Positions 1 to 11,384 of a DNA stretch of 64,000 nt are shown one piece after another. The position numbers were made by a program, and so were the translations under genes. The notes under the pieces were generated by a model. The model searched no databases and was not told where the DNA came from. It saw nothing but the letters and a program-made list of their open reading frames with translations. The DNA is from Hexactinellida sp. DTS-2022 (lineage: Eukaryota; Porifera; Hexactinellida): contig JAPNXP010000018.1 of NCBI GenBank assembly GCA_028753945.1, positions 2,729,643 to 2,793,642 of the forward strand, read 5' to 3'. The number at the start of each line of letters is the position of its first letter. Position 1 is the stretch's first letter.

Positions 1-1440
1 ATGAACGGTGTCTTTTTCAAATGTGATAAAAGTTTGTAGGCTCGCACTGTCTCAATTTGCTTTCAAATACGTTGTTATTCATACAATAGTATACTATTTG
101 CATTACTATTTAGGCTGTAAAGCAAAATTTTCAACATTCCAAAAATTAACTTCGGAGTTATAATCATTTGAAGTTAGATTTGGACTTTCAAGGTGCCTAG
201 TCTGACATCAAAGGGCTGTAACTCTGAAAGTTTGCATTTTGACATTTTCTGGAATATTTCAACATGCCAGAAAATTTCAACTAGTCACTCCAGTAGTATT
301 GAAAGTAAACAATGAATCGCTAAAAACTCTCTATTGCGTGTGTGCTACTATTTAGTACTAACTTTTATAGTAACTAAGTTAGCATTGATAACTATCCAAT
401 TCTCTAATAAATTCCTTTGCTTAGTCAAATTTCAATTATGTTGAAGTAAATGATATGTCATTTAGTTCCATATTTAAATATCTGACTGTAATTTGGAAAG
501 TATTTGAGCTAGAGAGTCAAACTTTGTCTTGAATAATAGCTAATATGTAAGGGTATAATGGTATAAACTAACATGCGAATGTATCTTTCCATGAGCCAGG
601 GGATCCGAGGCCTCAAGTTTGAATTAGGGATCCTTATAAAACAAAAAACGTGTAGTTTGAGCTCACTCACACGCGCCTAAAATATTCATTATGTATTATG
701 TCTATGGGAGCATCTCTCGATTTTCGCGCGCCTAGAAATGTTTATTTTCAAAATTACACATCTAAAGATACGTGGCGTACTCCTGAATAAAGCCCTGATC
801 TTAATAGCTGAATAATATATGCATATTGTAGTGAATGAAGACCCATGTATAATATACTTCTTTCTAGCTCATACTCTTACTTGTACTATAATGAAACTGC
901 TCGCCTAGCCAACTTGGGGATTCAATCATGTTTTTCTATACTATTGATATAGTGGTAGCGTCACCGGTTATGAACCGTTTTGACCACTTTTGTGACATTA
1001 TGCCCGAATAAATAAAATAATCTATACGGTTTAAAGTTTAATTTACAGCAATGTTATAAGTTTTAACTTTCTATCTTCAATAATCGGTCTGAACTAGACT
1101 CTGGAAGTTCGGATTTTATCTAATACATCAATAATACAATTTGCAGATAGAAAGTTCAAATAATGCAGAAGGATCAAATATTGTTTTCGAAGCTAACCAT
1201 TTTGTCTCATGTTATTTTAAATGGATGACTGATTCTGGAATGGTCACATCACACTTTCAAATTCAGGTATTGAATTGACAACACACCAAACGTTTGTAGC
1301 ACAAGCCCAAAAAGTAATCCTATGAATTTTACATGATATCTAAACGTGAATATAACTTTAGAGTTAGTCTTTATTGTCGATAGATCAGGAATATAAAAGA
1401 ATTTCTTGAACTAATGTGACAATTTTATGCTCATTATGGT
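1..1440. other. AT-rich stretch, no gene recognised
   Basis: No convincing reading frame on either strand. A GC-richer patch at about 650-740 with CGCGCCTA and GGAGCATC words resembles patches at 24945-25020 and 44260-44930, so it may be a remnant of the same GGAGCGC-type MITE family. Otherwise nothing stands out. Confidence 0.4.
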
Positions 1441-4000
1441 CAAAATCAGACTCCTCGAAATGCCTTCTCATCGCCAACCAAGTGTACGAAGTCCCAGCTC
1501 ACTCCCGAACGCTCAACACCCGTGACCAGCACGCCACTAAAAGCGGAAATTGAAGTGGCCACCGCTGAGTCTAAGATAGCGAAGCGAATCAAACTCAAAA
1601 GGGATGAGAAAGTGGATTTGATAGTGCGAAGTCCGAACCTGAAAGAAAAGGTAGCAAAGGTCAGGTCTAATATAGTAATTGATTCAGATGTATTACAAAC
1701 AGTTTTAGACGTATGCGCCGTTTGTAAAATTGGTAAATTGAGTATATGGGATAAGGGGGCCAAAAGTTGCTTTGCTAATTTTCTAACTCTACGCTGCCAA
1801 TTTTGCTCCAACGGGATGGATTTTTGGACCTTGTCTGGTAAATTCCCTCAACACACTATCGATATCCAGGGTACGACAGTAAAAAAGCGTAATGATTCCA
1901 TGTATCAAAGCTTACTGGCTGGTCGCCTTATCGGAGTGTCAATTACCGTTAAATATCTATCACTCCATGATTGGCATTGGACTACCACCATCTCGCTTTA
2001 TCGAACCACAAAAAGACCTTTGCGTATCTGAATTCATTGCGTAATTATCCATGGATAAGGCAGTACTTGAGCTAGAGACCAGGTTCGGTAAAGATTCCAT
2101 TGGGAACGTCCACGACATTGCCTCCTTCGATGGGGCTTACCAGAAGCGTTCTAACAAAAGCGGCGGCGGTTACTCAAGATATTGCTTTGGTTCCGTCATT
2201 TCTATGTCCAACGGGATGGTTCTTGCATATGATGTTGCATGTAATAGCTGTAGTAGGTGTACCTTCTTTGAAAATCAGTTTATTGAGAAGGAGGTTACCG
2301 AAGAGATGTATATGAAGAACCTACAAGAACATGAGGAACATTGTCCCGCCAGGTATGCTGCTTTTTCTAGCGTCTCTCTCGAGAGCGAACTTGTACCCAA
2401 GATACTATCTCAAGCATTGGACAGACATATTTACTTCGACGGACTGGTTTGCAATGGGGATAATAAGACCTTTGGCAAGATATCTGAGTATAGTCCCTAT
2501 AAAGAAATTGATCCCACTCACGAACTCAAGAGATATGAATGTTTAGCTCATGTCGGTAAACGTATGAAGGGGAAGCGATTCCCTTACATTTAGGCGCTAA
2601 TGAGGCAAATGCTGAGCAAAATCATGCTCTTTGTCCGCTGGGTGAGAAATCCTGGTGTCGTTATCAGAGAGCAAGGGCCATCGGCGAATTGCCCCCACGG
2701 CATCCGAATTATTTGAGCGAGCAGGCTGTTGAATTAGTAAGAGAAATCTTTACCCAATATCATTATAATACCCTCCCCTACCAAAAGTATTCGTACACCC
2801 AAAAATTTCCTATGGAAATAGTTCTATATAACTCTAGTATTTATCGCTAATGTATACAAATTCTATGAGATGTCGCCACTTTGGTTTCAGAATCGTATTC
2901 TACGCCACCGAAGTGACCATTGTAGAAGCTTTCAACTCAATTACATATTTATTAGTTTGAAAATTATCATCCGGTGTCACCATGTACCACTTCTTCCATT
3001 TGTCCCCATGGTACAAGATGGGAATAAGTGGTACATGGTGGCATAGGATGATAATTTTCAACCTAATCAGTAGCTAATAGAGTTCAAACCTTCTTTAAAT
3101 GTATATTTCGAATGCGTAGATTACGAATATGAAATCTAAATTGCAATATTACATGTATTTAGTGTACAACAAACATTATTATTGACACACTATATTACTA
3201 ACTTCTATGGGATTGCTTATGGAGTACGAATACTTTTGGTAGGGGAGTGTACTCCATCATTCGTCGCTCAAGTTGCAGATGGCCAGACTAGCAATCATAA
3301 CGAGGCAGTTCACGGTATAGTATTATCTAGGGTACGTAAGACAGGACAGTGTTCAATGGATGTAATGAGATTAGGTAGTGCTCTTTCGGTCATTCGTTAT
3401 AATCAAGGCATGATCGCAGTATTAACCATTCTCGAATTACTCAAAGTAGATGTACATCCCGGGCTCTTAGAGGTCGTGAGAGAAATGGACAATCGACGCA
3501 TAGAAGCGAGCAAACACGAGCGTATACGCCAGAGCCGGAGATTTACTTCACGGATGAGACATCAGAGGAAAAACACCGCAACATCCGTTTGTTCGGGAGG
3601 GGTTATGAAAGTGGTAAATTTAGCGCTTCTAATGTTGTTGAGCCCGAAAAACCGCCAGAATCATCACCACCTTTTACCCTTACATGGGAAGATGAAATAC
3701 GCCAATGTCCATCTTCATCTGCTGATCCATCTTCTGCCGGTCCAACAACCAGCGATGTTTTATATCGGGATAAAAAATCTGTCCTATTTGTCTTAGGGGT
3801 GATGATGATGGTGTAATATAATCCATCAATATTTGTGTTGAGGCTAGTATTCTAAATTGGATACAATGTTATTGTTGCGAAAAGTATTTTCATTGTCATT
3901 GTGTAGGTTTAGATGAAGCTGGTGAAACGTCTGATTCAGACTGGATTTGTCATAGATGTAATATTGATGTGGATGCGATGAGTATAGGTGATGATTGATA
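1440..4000 (+). pseudogene. Decayed Mutator-like transposase with C-terminal PHD finger
   Basis: Pieces in shifting frames line up, in order, with the animal Mutator-like transposase family as I know it. 1444-1960 has an SPTKC...TPERSTP N-terminus and a CAVCKIGKL...LRCQFC zinc-binding segment. 2051-2590 has the core (ASFDGAYQKR, GSVISMSNGMVL, FDGLVCNGDNKTF, ECLAHVGKRMK). 2596-2770 has HALCPLGEKSWC. 3252-3520 has SNHNEAVHGIVLSRVRKT. 3537-3816 is a linker, and a PHD-type finger (CPIC, WIQC, HCHC, WICHRC) lies at 3780-3999 in frame 3. Damage visible: a shift near 1960 and a TAA at 2042; a shift near 2592 with about 60 residues missing between the core and HALCP; a shift near 3525; a TAA at 3819. 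A MITE (2771-3249) splits it. Inactive relic; the start is not determined. Confidence 0.85.
2771..3249. mobile_element. Tc1/mariner-type MITE inside the Mutator-like gene
   Basis: Terminal inverted repeats of about 29 bp (inner part CTACCAAAAGTATTCGTAC) match at 27 of 29 positions. The element is flanked by a TA duplication (2769-2770 and 3250-3251). An internal inverted repeat at about 2955-3068 could form a hairpin. No coding capacity. Removing it with one TA reconnects the transposase frame exactly (HYN / TPSFV). A related TIR core is seen at 53990-54010. Confidence 0.9.
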
Positions 4001-4009
4001 ATTTTACTT

Positions 4010-4860
4010 TCTACAAAATGACAAACAGACAATAAACAATAGACTTGAATTTTTGTTAAATACAATGTGACAAACAGACGAACAAGTAATAATAGTGTGT
4101 GAAGACATTACAAGGTGACATACCAACATGTACAATATCTATAATATTTCAATTAGAAGACATCCTATATTATAATAACAAAACAAATTCACAAATCGAC
4201 TAAAACATTTACAAAAATGAGAAAAACATAAACAATAAACAAATAAACGGTTGAAAACATCGAGAATCGACTCAAGTATAATTTATAATTGACATGTTTC
4301 GGGCTATAAAATAAAATTAAAGTAGAAATTAATTTCTTGGCTAGTATGGATTAGTTTTTTATTGACATTTGTCTTAATTCATAACATGGATATATAGTAG
4401 AACCTTAATATTTTCAGGGATTTCTTAGAATACTTAGTACTATCCAAGAATGCAATAAAAACATTAGGTCGTCGAGTGTCGAAAAATCAGTACAGTAACA
4501 CCTTAAATGCTGGAAATATCAGAAAAAATTAATTGAATCTTTCGGTTTAAAAGGTATTTATTTTCTTGTCGGTGTGGAATGTAGGGTCTCAAACCATTCC
4601 ATGATTCATGCTAATAGAGGACAGTTATTTTGGAGCAATGCCAAAAGTATATGCCCCTCAGCCCTCAGGGCTTGTTTTCTTTTTACATTCAATTGATAGT
4701 AATAACGTCTTGAGAGTATACATTTTTCGGAAAATAGTGACGCTTGCACTCTCACGAATATATTTCCCTTTGGCTAATTTACTACAATTACCAGTTCCTC
4801 TAGTTCTAATATGGAAAATTGAAAAATCCCCGATATTGGCTCATTTCTTGTGAAATAATG
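4010..4860. other. No clear gene; possible 3' exons of the minus-strand gene
   Basis: Mostly AT-rich. On the minus strand about 4680-4910 gives coding-looking peptides (for example KVFVKDTRTKAG and KGKYIRESASV) in changing frames. These may be further exons of the HMGXB3-like gene next door, but no family motif confirms it. 4010-4600 shows nothing recognisable. Confidence 0.25.
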
Positions 4861-4886
4861 GATACCAGCTTTAGTACGAGTGTCTT

Positions 4887-5299
4887 TTACAAAAACCTTT
4901 GTTCCATCAGAATACTACTTGCCCCGATATAAGTTGCAAGAGGTTTAATATCAATAGATTTAATAAGATCTTTAAATTGACTGAGTGTGTTTCCGTTTTG
5001 TATATACTCTAATATTCCCTTACGTTTAGTGATGGAAGGAATTAGAAAACGCAAGTTTCTGGATACTGGTGGTATAATTTGAGTATTGTCAAACTCTATA
5101 GTGGATAGAGGAATTTCTTTTAATACTTCCAAGAGTTATTACATCGAAGATAACAACATCAGGGTAATCTTTGCAAATAGGGCATGTGAAACTTTCGCTA
5201 TAGTTTATGTTAATAAGGCGGAGGTAAGAATTCCATGCATAATGAAAAACGTGATATTGAATACTTTCTCGTAAACGGGCTAACTCCCGATTTTTTGCT
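4887..5299 (-). pseudogene. HMGXB3-like gene, cysteine-motif exon (frameshifted)
   Basis: The exon follows a TTATAATAG acceptor and reads RAKNRELARLRESIQYHVF, then FTCPICKDYPDVVIFDVITLG. An aromatic stretch followed by C-P-x-C, a hydrophobic strand and D-x-x-x-(I/L)G is typical of HMGXB3-like proteins and the TE families that carry them. The frame shifts near 5130 and continues as KEIPLSTIEFDNTQIIPP...YIGASSILMEQRF down to 4887. Function is unknown; the family is known mainly from multi-copy, TE-linked animal genes. The shift suggests decay, though an assembly indel is possible. Confidence 0.5.
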
Positions 5300-5370
5300 C
5301 TATTATAAGAAGGCGGGTGTTAATAAATTATTCAAAGAGATGAATAGAGAACTATAATTTTAAAGTTTAC

Positions 5371-5415
5371 CTAATAAATCCTTGCAGTGTATTCTTCGAC
5401 ATAGCCATTAGTTCA
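5371..5415 (-). CDS. HMGXB3-like gene, small upstream exon
   Basis: A short exon between an AATATAG acceptor and a GTAAAC donor reads ELMAMSKNTLQGFI. It joins the next exon (5299 downward) in frame through AG|A = Arg, giving TLQGFIRAKNRELARL. The in-frame join is the main support. Confidence 0.4.
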
Positions 5416-5621
5416 CTATATTCATATAATAATGAATAAGGACAAAATAGTGATCGTCTATGTTAGGAAGTAAGTTTTAGGAACGTCATATCTTGCGTTG
5501 CAGTTACATGAGCCAGTGCAAGTTGCATTGAATACTATGTGAGTATATGATCAGAAATGCAACCTCTAAGAGACCAAAAGAAATTGGTATAAGAATATAT
5601 ATACGTATATATAATATTTAC

Positions 5622-5910
5622 CTTGATGTCCTGGCAAAGGGATAACATCACTTTCCGTATATATATTTTATACCTTTGGATGCATGTGCTAGTTTTGGAT
5701 CATGAAATGGATAGCCATTAATACAAGTGTATTTCTCTGGTATAATTTCTACTGGTAATTGAATTCCATACTTCAATTGATCGTCATAAACTCTGGAAAG
5801 ATGTTCATCTAAGGCTAATGGTATGGGAACAGTAGAAATTGTTTGATATTTCTTCTCTGAATATTCCATACATCTAGGTGTAGGCTCTGGAAGAATCTTC
5901 AGGAATGCTG
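5622..5910 (-). pseudogene. HMGXB3-like gene, middle exon
   Basis: About 80 codons read KILPEPTPRCMEYSEKK..., LALDEHLSRVYDDQLKYG, LPVEIIPEKYTCINGYPF and HDPKLAHASKGIKYI. The order 'LPxE(L/I)xPxxxxC ... A(K/S)' resembles the segment before the cysteine motif in HMGXB3-like proteins. A TGA is met near 5648, and a frame ending in PLPGHQ runs to a GTAAAT donor at 5621, so a single-base shift near 5660 is likely. The 5' edge of the exon is uncertain. Confidence 0.45.
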
Positions 5911-6317
5911 ATTTACTAGTACATGTCATCAAACAAGTTTTACAGTACTTACCAATTAGCTTTCTACAGAATTAAATGCGTTTAATTAATAATAGTTACC
6001 TATCACTTTCTGGTAATTAAATAACTAATTTTTTAACTATTAAAGGATGTTGTTTATTAAATATTATTTACTGACCTTATAATAGAATGAGTGAAATGTC
6101 GAGTCTTTGAAGAAGATAGCTAAATTTGGAGTTAAAAATAAACAACTTGATCCATCATATTTTTATCCTTCAATATGTTGAAATAAATTGTCATCACTAG
6201 CTTAGTTGGGCGGCTTTTACATGAAGACATTGGTCATCCACGCAAGTTGTACAAAAAGAAGAATCAACAATCACAATCACAGATTTCCGAAGTGAGAAAA
6301 TATCATAGTCTACTTAC

Positions 6318-6495
6318 CTTTATAATCAACATAATCACACATAGATATTATATTGGTATCTGCCAGTTTCCAAACATTCTCGTGATGTAGGAGATAATGT
6401 AAATATGTATCTGTCAACTGGGGACAGATCAAAAATTTGAAGATCCATTGCAGGATTAGATTTGACTTGAGGGAGATCAGTATTTTCAAACTCAT
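6318..6495 (-). pseudogene. Exon 2 of the same minus-strand gene, frameshifted
   Basis: Bounded by an AAATAG acceptor and a GTAAGT donor. Read in phase with the upstream exon it gives EFENTDLPQVKSNPAMDLQI and FDLSPVDRYIFTLSP, then a TGA near the 3' end. The other frame of the same exon ends NIISMCDYVDYKG at the donor. Both halves look coding, so one small indel within the exon is the simplest explanation. The family is not recognisable from this part. Confidence 0.4.
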
Positions 6496-6578
6496 CTATT
6501 TGTTAATTGCATTGAATACATATTAGTAATTTCTATTGGCGTCATTCGATGACTGACAGCAAATTAATTCGTACTTAC

Positions 6579-6717
6579 GAATAGTTGGCAGGTATTCTGT
6601 GTCAGGAAGTGGTTGAATATCGTCAATCTGGAGCTGGGAAAGCCTTAACTCCTCTGTACGTCTTCGTTTGTTGGGAAGTTCAAGTTCACTCATGTGTAAT
6701 GATTCATTATCAGCCAT
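6579..6717 (-). CDS. Likely first coding exon of the 4.9-6.7 kb gene
   Basis: Starts with ATG (MADNESLHMSELELPNKRRR), is acidic with a basic KRRR patch that could be a nuclear signal, and runs to a GTAAGT donor at 6578-6571, ending in EYLPTIR. It joins the next exon at phase 1. Upstream is AT-rich with no further frame, so this ATG is a sensible start. Product unknown; the downstream exons suggest an HMGXB3-like protein. Confidence 0.5.
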
Positions 6718-6815
6718 AATAAATCTACACTTATAACAATAATTGTAGCATTATTTATATTATCTATATTAGACTTATTAGGAATTGAATATTTTTTCCA
6801 AATTCGCATTCATTT

Positions 6816-6900
6816 GTGTACTTTTTTACAAGCATGCTCTATGTACATTTATACGAGCATGCTCTATGTACTTTTATACGAGCATGCTCTGTGTACTTTT
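6816..6900. repeat. Short tandem repeat, about 28 bp unit
   Basis: Three adjacent near-identical units built on GTACTTTTATACGAGCATGC followed by TCTAT. Confidence 0.85.
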
Positions 6901-6922
6901 TGTTAAATTGGATTTTCGATGA

Positions 6923-7467
6923 AGTCCAAATATCCCTTGGATAGTTTGCAAGTATGACAAGTTCATCGTAGCTCCATTGTTTTCAGATAAATTCTGACAG
7001 ATGGAAAAGCTGCCCCCTGAAAATTGGTTGACCCCCTCTGCCCCCCCCCCCCCAGTGGCGGCGCGAGACCAAAATGAGCGATGGGGCTGGCCGGGGCAAG
7101 GGACATTTGAGATGGGGCAAAATGTTTAACTATAAAACCACTATCAAAAAATATAGGTAGACACACAATAGTGGGATGGTGAAATTTCATGGTAAGACTA
7201 ACAGTAACAACAAGGTTTAAAACATGAAAACCAATTCAAACGTAATCCATGCTACAAAATTGGGTTCAAAAAGCGTCCATTAAGAAGACGAGCGAAAAAA
7301 ACTTCAAAAGCGCCCAAATAAATTCTAAGCTATTGATAAGGCTTGCCCCACCAGTGGTGGGGCAAGCCGAAGGCCAAGTGGGGCATTTGCCCCACCTTGC
7401 CCCAGCGTGGCGCCGCCTCTGCCCCCCCCCCCCCCCCCCCAGTACGAAAAACCTGGCGCCGCGCATG
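6923..7467. mobile_element. hAT-type MITE 'B', split by a nested MITE
   Basis: The outer parts (6923-7052 and 7422-7467) are the reverse complement of a copy at 22163-22320, including GACAAGTTCATCGTAGCTCC and the end CCTGGCGCCGCGCATG. A second element (7053-7421) sits in its C-run. Confidence 0.8.
7053..7421. mobile_element. hAT-type MITE 'A' nested in a poly-C run
   Basis: Ends are CAGTGGCGGCGC and GGCGCCGCCTCTG. Runs of C flank both sides, consistent with an 8-bp C duplication. Non-coding; the small reading frames across it are by-products of C/G tracts. Confidence 0.8.
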
Positions 7468-8293
7468 CTTACACATGTCCCAATATCTGATAAAGATATA
7501 GTTGCCAGTTCACCTTTTCATGCCTATCTTAGGTGTTAGCTGGTTTATGAATTTGATTGGCCATCTGAATGCGAGTATGTGAGTAAATGGTCACCCACTT
7601 CATTCAAAGTCCAAATAGTTTTGTCTGCGGCTTAGTGAAAGACAAGTTGAGCATTTGAATCTATGATTGATTTCGCGAATCTACAAGGCGGAACCTCTAA
7701 AACTGGGAATGTTACAAGGCGTTGTTTCATGAGAACAGATGACAATTAGAAAGATATTCTATACTGGATACTGTGAACGAGGGTGAAGTAAGCTTAGTAT
7801 TCGACCAGGTACACTTCAGTCACATATTTGACTCTTTTTGTTTTCAGATTTGAATAAATTTATCATCATTCGAGAGAGGAGGTACGGAAGCTCATTGTAA
7901 TAAGATTTATTTATTAAAAAAATAAATTTTCAGTTAGTTATTTTTATCATACAATGCAGGGTTGGTATTTCATAAAAAATATCTATCTGAAAATTGTTTA
8001 CAATTCTGAAAATTTGTAATTACACTTTGGAGAAATGGAGGTTTATGTGATTTAAATTTTATTAAAAATTTCCTAAAATCTTTCGAGTTATAAACTTTCA
8101 AACTTGAAGTTGGGAAAAAGAGTGGAATTATAATTTTGGAAAGTACATTGAGTAGGGTTTGTTCAAAGTGTCAATTCCTATCCAATATAAAACTGAATCT
8201 GATCTGTTTTGGTATCATTCGTTGGAGGAGACACGGATGTTTACCTCAATGCCATTAGATTCTCGAATATTACCAATATAACAGACAAATAAG
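7468..8293. other. AT-rich stretch, nothing recognised
   Basis: No coding frame, RNA gene or repeat structure could be supported here. Confidence 0.4.
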
Positions 8294-8448
8294 CAGGGCT
8301 TTTCACGAGTCACTTGATTGACTCGATGACTCGCGAGTCACCACGACTCATTGGGGGATCAGACTTGGTGACTCGAGTCACCGAATTTGGTCACGAGTCA
8401 ATTGACTCGGTGACTCGAGTATGGACACGTGAGTCATGAAAATCCCTG
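8294..8448. mobile_element. hAT-type MITE rich in GACTCG palindromes
   Basis: TIRs CAGGGCTTTTCACGAGTCA and TGAGTCATGAAAATCCCTG. Flanks CAAATAAG and TAAATAAG match at 7 of 8. The body is built of GACTCG/CGAGTC words and is largely palindromic. Confidence 0.85.
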
Positions 8449-9030
8449 TAAATAAGTCTCTTTTCAAACTTTGAGCTCAATTTTCCGAGATAAAATACAA
8501 TCAGAATCGATTCAAAATTTACAGGTAATAGATTATTATTCAATCCTCCGAAAAAAAACAGGGGTCGCTAATCTTTTCTTTCAGAATTTCTTTTTCGTGG
8601 AAAACAATAATTAACAGAATTTTCAAGCTACAAGTTGTAAGCGGCAAGCTCATAATAACAATGCACCTATTCCCCTAAACAGTAATTTCTCACAAGTCGA
8701 ATTTGCGACACACATTCTTTAGTTCCACTTAAACTTTAAAATGGATTTAGCTGTTGCGCCTATAGGCTATTCTTAGAATATATTATTTTTCCTCAGAATA
8801 GAAATAGAATTCCAACTTCACAATATTTAGTATTTAGTATTTTTTTAATCTTTATCAATCTTTTCACCTTTCTTCTTCTACTTCTATTACTTCTTCCCAT
8901 ATTTCTTGAATTTTAGTTCTCTTCTACAATTCTTTCTTGATTAATTACTTCATTTGTTCTCCTTAGATGATTTATAATGAATTGTGGCGTGCTGGCATCG
9001 GTTTACATTGTGCTTCAAATGAAATAATAA
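8449..9030. other. AT-rich stretch, nothing recognised
   Basis: Low-complexity AT-rich DNA with a T/C-rich patch near 8860-8960 and a short AAT run near 9030. Confidence 0.4.
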
Positions 9031-9059
9031 TAATAATCTATCAACAAAGACCAGATTGA

Positions 9060-9780
9060 TTCATCTGTTTCACTCATCTCGGCTCTTATTGCTTGTATAA
9101 TAGACATTCTACTCGTCATTGGTGGCATCGAGATCAATCCTGGGACTATCACGCCAACTCTAGATACTCGTCACAAACAAGATAATTTGATTGATATACG
9201 TTAGGAATAAGGATAACCTTTATTGTTATTTTTTAGAACTACTACCAGCAGACTTAGACTCTATTATCGACGCACTCCTCTCCACAACACTAACATTTGA
9301 ACAATTGATCCAGTCACTGTCTGTCAGCTACAGTACGCCTAGTTCTATTTGGGGTTCGATCTGTAAGAAGGTTTACTTGTGTAACAAGTCTGTCAAGAGA
9401 CACAGCTTGTACATGAAATGGAGAAACTCTCATAACATAAGAACCCTGGTGACGGATGCTTTGAGCGAAGTTAAACCATTAGTAAGTCCTCCTAGTTCGG
9501 ATGAACAATTTCACGTGAGTTGTAGCCTTACAAACTTAACTATTCAGAGGAGAGCATCATTGGTAACTTCCACTATTCTTAAGGAAGGAAGTTTAATTAA
9601 GGGTAGCTGCGTGTTCTGATTTATTTTCTGCACTCGATAACTTAGATATAAGAAAACTTGGATTTGATTTAGTTGAAGAAAAAATTCTTATTGTGTGTGC
9701 ATCTACTGCATCCGACCAAGCTATGTATAACCGGTTGAAAAGAGATTCTCAAAATACAAATTTAGTTGTCTAAATAGTGA
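9060..9780 (+). pseudogene. N-terminal part of decayed NOF/OTU-type MULE
   Basis: 9090-9150 reads ILLVIGGIEINPGT, a degenerate form of the 2A-like motif (G-D-(V/I)-E-x-N-P-G-P) seen near the N-terminus of many invertebrate TE proteins. An open stretch follows (9227-9619: PADLDSIIDALLSTTLTF, WGSICKKVYLCNKSVKRHSL, KWRNSHNIRTL). After a stop and shift, 9615-9775 reads LFSALDNLDIRKLGFDLVEE. Linking it to the DATGS/OTU segments downstream rests on order and strand only. Decayed; no product expected. Confidence 0.4.
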
Positions 9781-10821
9781 AGGCCACGATGTGTATTACA
9801 CGTCCAATACAACCGAATGTCAGCTATGAGTAGACGGTGCTATGTTTTATGGATCAACTTGTTCACAAAATCTTTCTGGTTTTTCCAATTCGAGGAAACT
9901 TGCTATTTTGATTTTATTCCCACGATAGTAAGTACTTAATGTAAAATATTTGTGGAATGTACTCCTTTATTGGTTTTGTGGTTGTCTGAAGTACAGCTTG
10001 AATGTAGTTTCTTGTCTCAAATCTTTGGTAAGAAAATGTGTTTTTAAGTGGAGACGACTTGAGTCTTTTATTTTTTGGGTAAAATTGTTAAGAGATGAGT
10101 ACAATGCCGATGGTGTTAAGTGCTTTGAAAGTAAATCTACAGATTTTTTGTTAGAGTTGAAAGTGAATTAAGTTAACTTCCACATCCTCGTTCTCATGAT
10201 GTGTCTAATATTAAAACTGACAACCTTGTACAGACATGGTGATAGAAATTCTGAGATTAAAGTTCCAACTAATTTTAGTAGTAACTGTAGGGAGTTTTAT
10301 CTCGTACTGAGTGAGTGGGATAATATTTGTATTACCAATTCTACTGGTCTAATTTAATTGGTTATTAATTGAACTAATGTTTTTGCTGAAAATCTTTCAG
10401 ATTTAGCCATGTGTGTTTTAAATTTTCGAAATTATTGGTTGAAGAAACCTCATAGTCGTAAGGTTAATAGAGAGCTAGAGCTTCTTGTAAGTTTGAAAAT
10501 TGTGGATCTTATATCTTTTATATTGATGATGGCATGATGCACTAATTTGGTAGAAGACATACTTGTCAAGATTTACTCAGAAGGATATTTGTCATTTCAA
10601 CATACAGTCACAGATGGGTAGAGTGCATTTAGTCGCCATCTATCTTGCAGTGAGCGTAGTAAAATTGGAGAATTATTATTGAATAATTCGGTTAGTAAAT
10701 TTATAATAAAGTTTCATTTAATCAGGGTCTCTGTTATGGTAATTTTATTTCTCTTAAATCACAAGATGTTTACGGAAAGTTAGAGCTGAATTGAAATCTA
10801 AGGAGCGGTTTTCTAATTTAT
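9780..10821 (+). pseudogene. Broken coding-like stretch of the same element
   Basis: Short stretches look coding on the plus strand (for example NADGVKCFESKSTDFLLELK near 10100-10170, and RKVNRELELLVSLK near 10460) but stops and shifts are frequent. No motif identifies it. It is assigned to the NOF/OTU element because it lies between its recognisable ends. Confidence 0.25.
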
Positions 10822-11382
10822 CACTAACCGGCCAAAAGTATTTGAACAGCAATAATTTGTATTCAGACATTTGAGGTTATACCACCATAATAACATTAGT
10901 AGATGCTACAAAATGGCTATTTACATGAAACGATATGTAAAGTATAATAAAACAGCAAAATTTCGAATTTACATTTTTATGGAGGCGTTAAACTCATTAA
11001 ATAAATAATTAGCTAATTAAATAATTAATTTGTGATCATTAAGATGCAATGTTAATATATTAATTCTGATAGCAGATTTGAATTCCACATGGTTAAATTA
11101 TTCTAAGTGCATAATTACAAATCAATCCGAATATTTTCTAATGTGATACAGCCAGTTCCATTTGTGCCACTTATGCAACAAGTGGCAAGTGGCAGAAATA
11201 CTTATGCCACTAAGTGGATATTTGCTAAATTGAATTGAAATCACAATATTTTGTAATGTATATCTATAATAAGATATTTATAGTCATTTCAGAGTAGTTT
11301 AGATAGCCGTTAATAAGGCACCAGACGAGTATTTTTTGTGCATTAAAATCCCCATTGTTCAAATACTTTTGGATGGTTGGTG
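10822..11382. mobile_element. Tc1/mariner-type MITE, copy 1
   Basis: TIR CACTAACCGGCCAAAAGTAT... at the left and its partner ending GGATGGTTGGTG at the right; TA flanks the right side. Nearly the same sequence occurs at 36991-37559. Includes GTGCCACTT...AAGTGGCA palindromic words. Confidence 0.9.
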
Positions 11383-11384
11383 TA

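Noticed and set aside
1446-1811. 121-codon minus-strand frame
   Set aside because: Lies antisense to the Mutator-like transposase, which has family motifs on the plus strand.
7249-7539. 96-codon frame rich in Pro and Ala
   Set aside because: Product of C-runs and GGCGCC words in nested MITEs.
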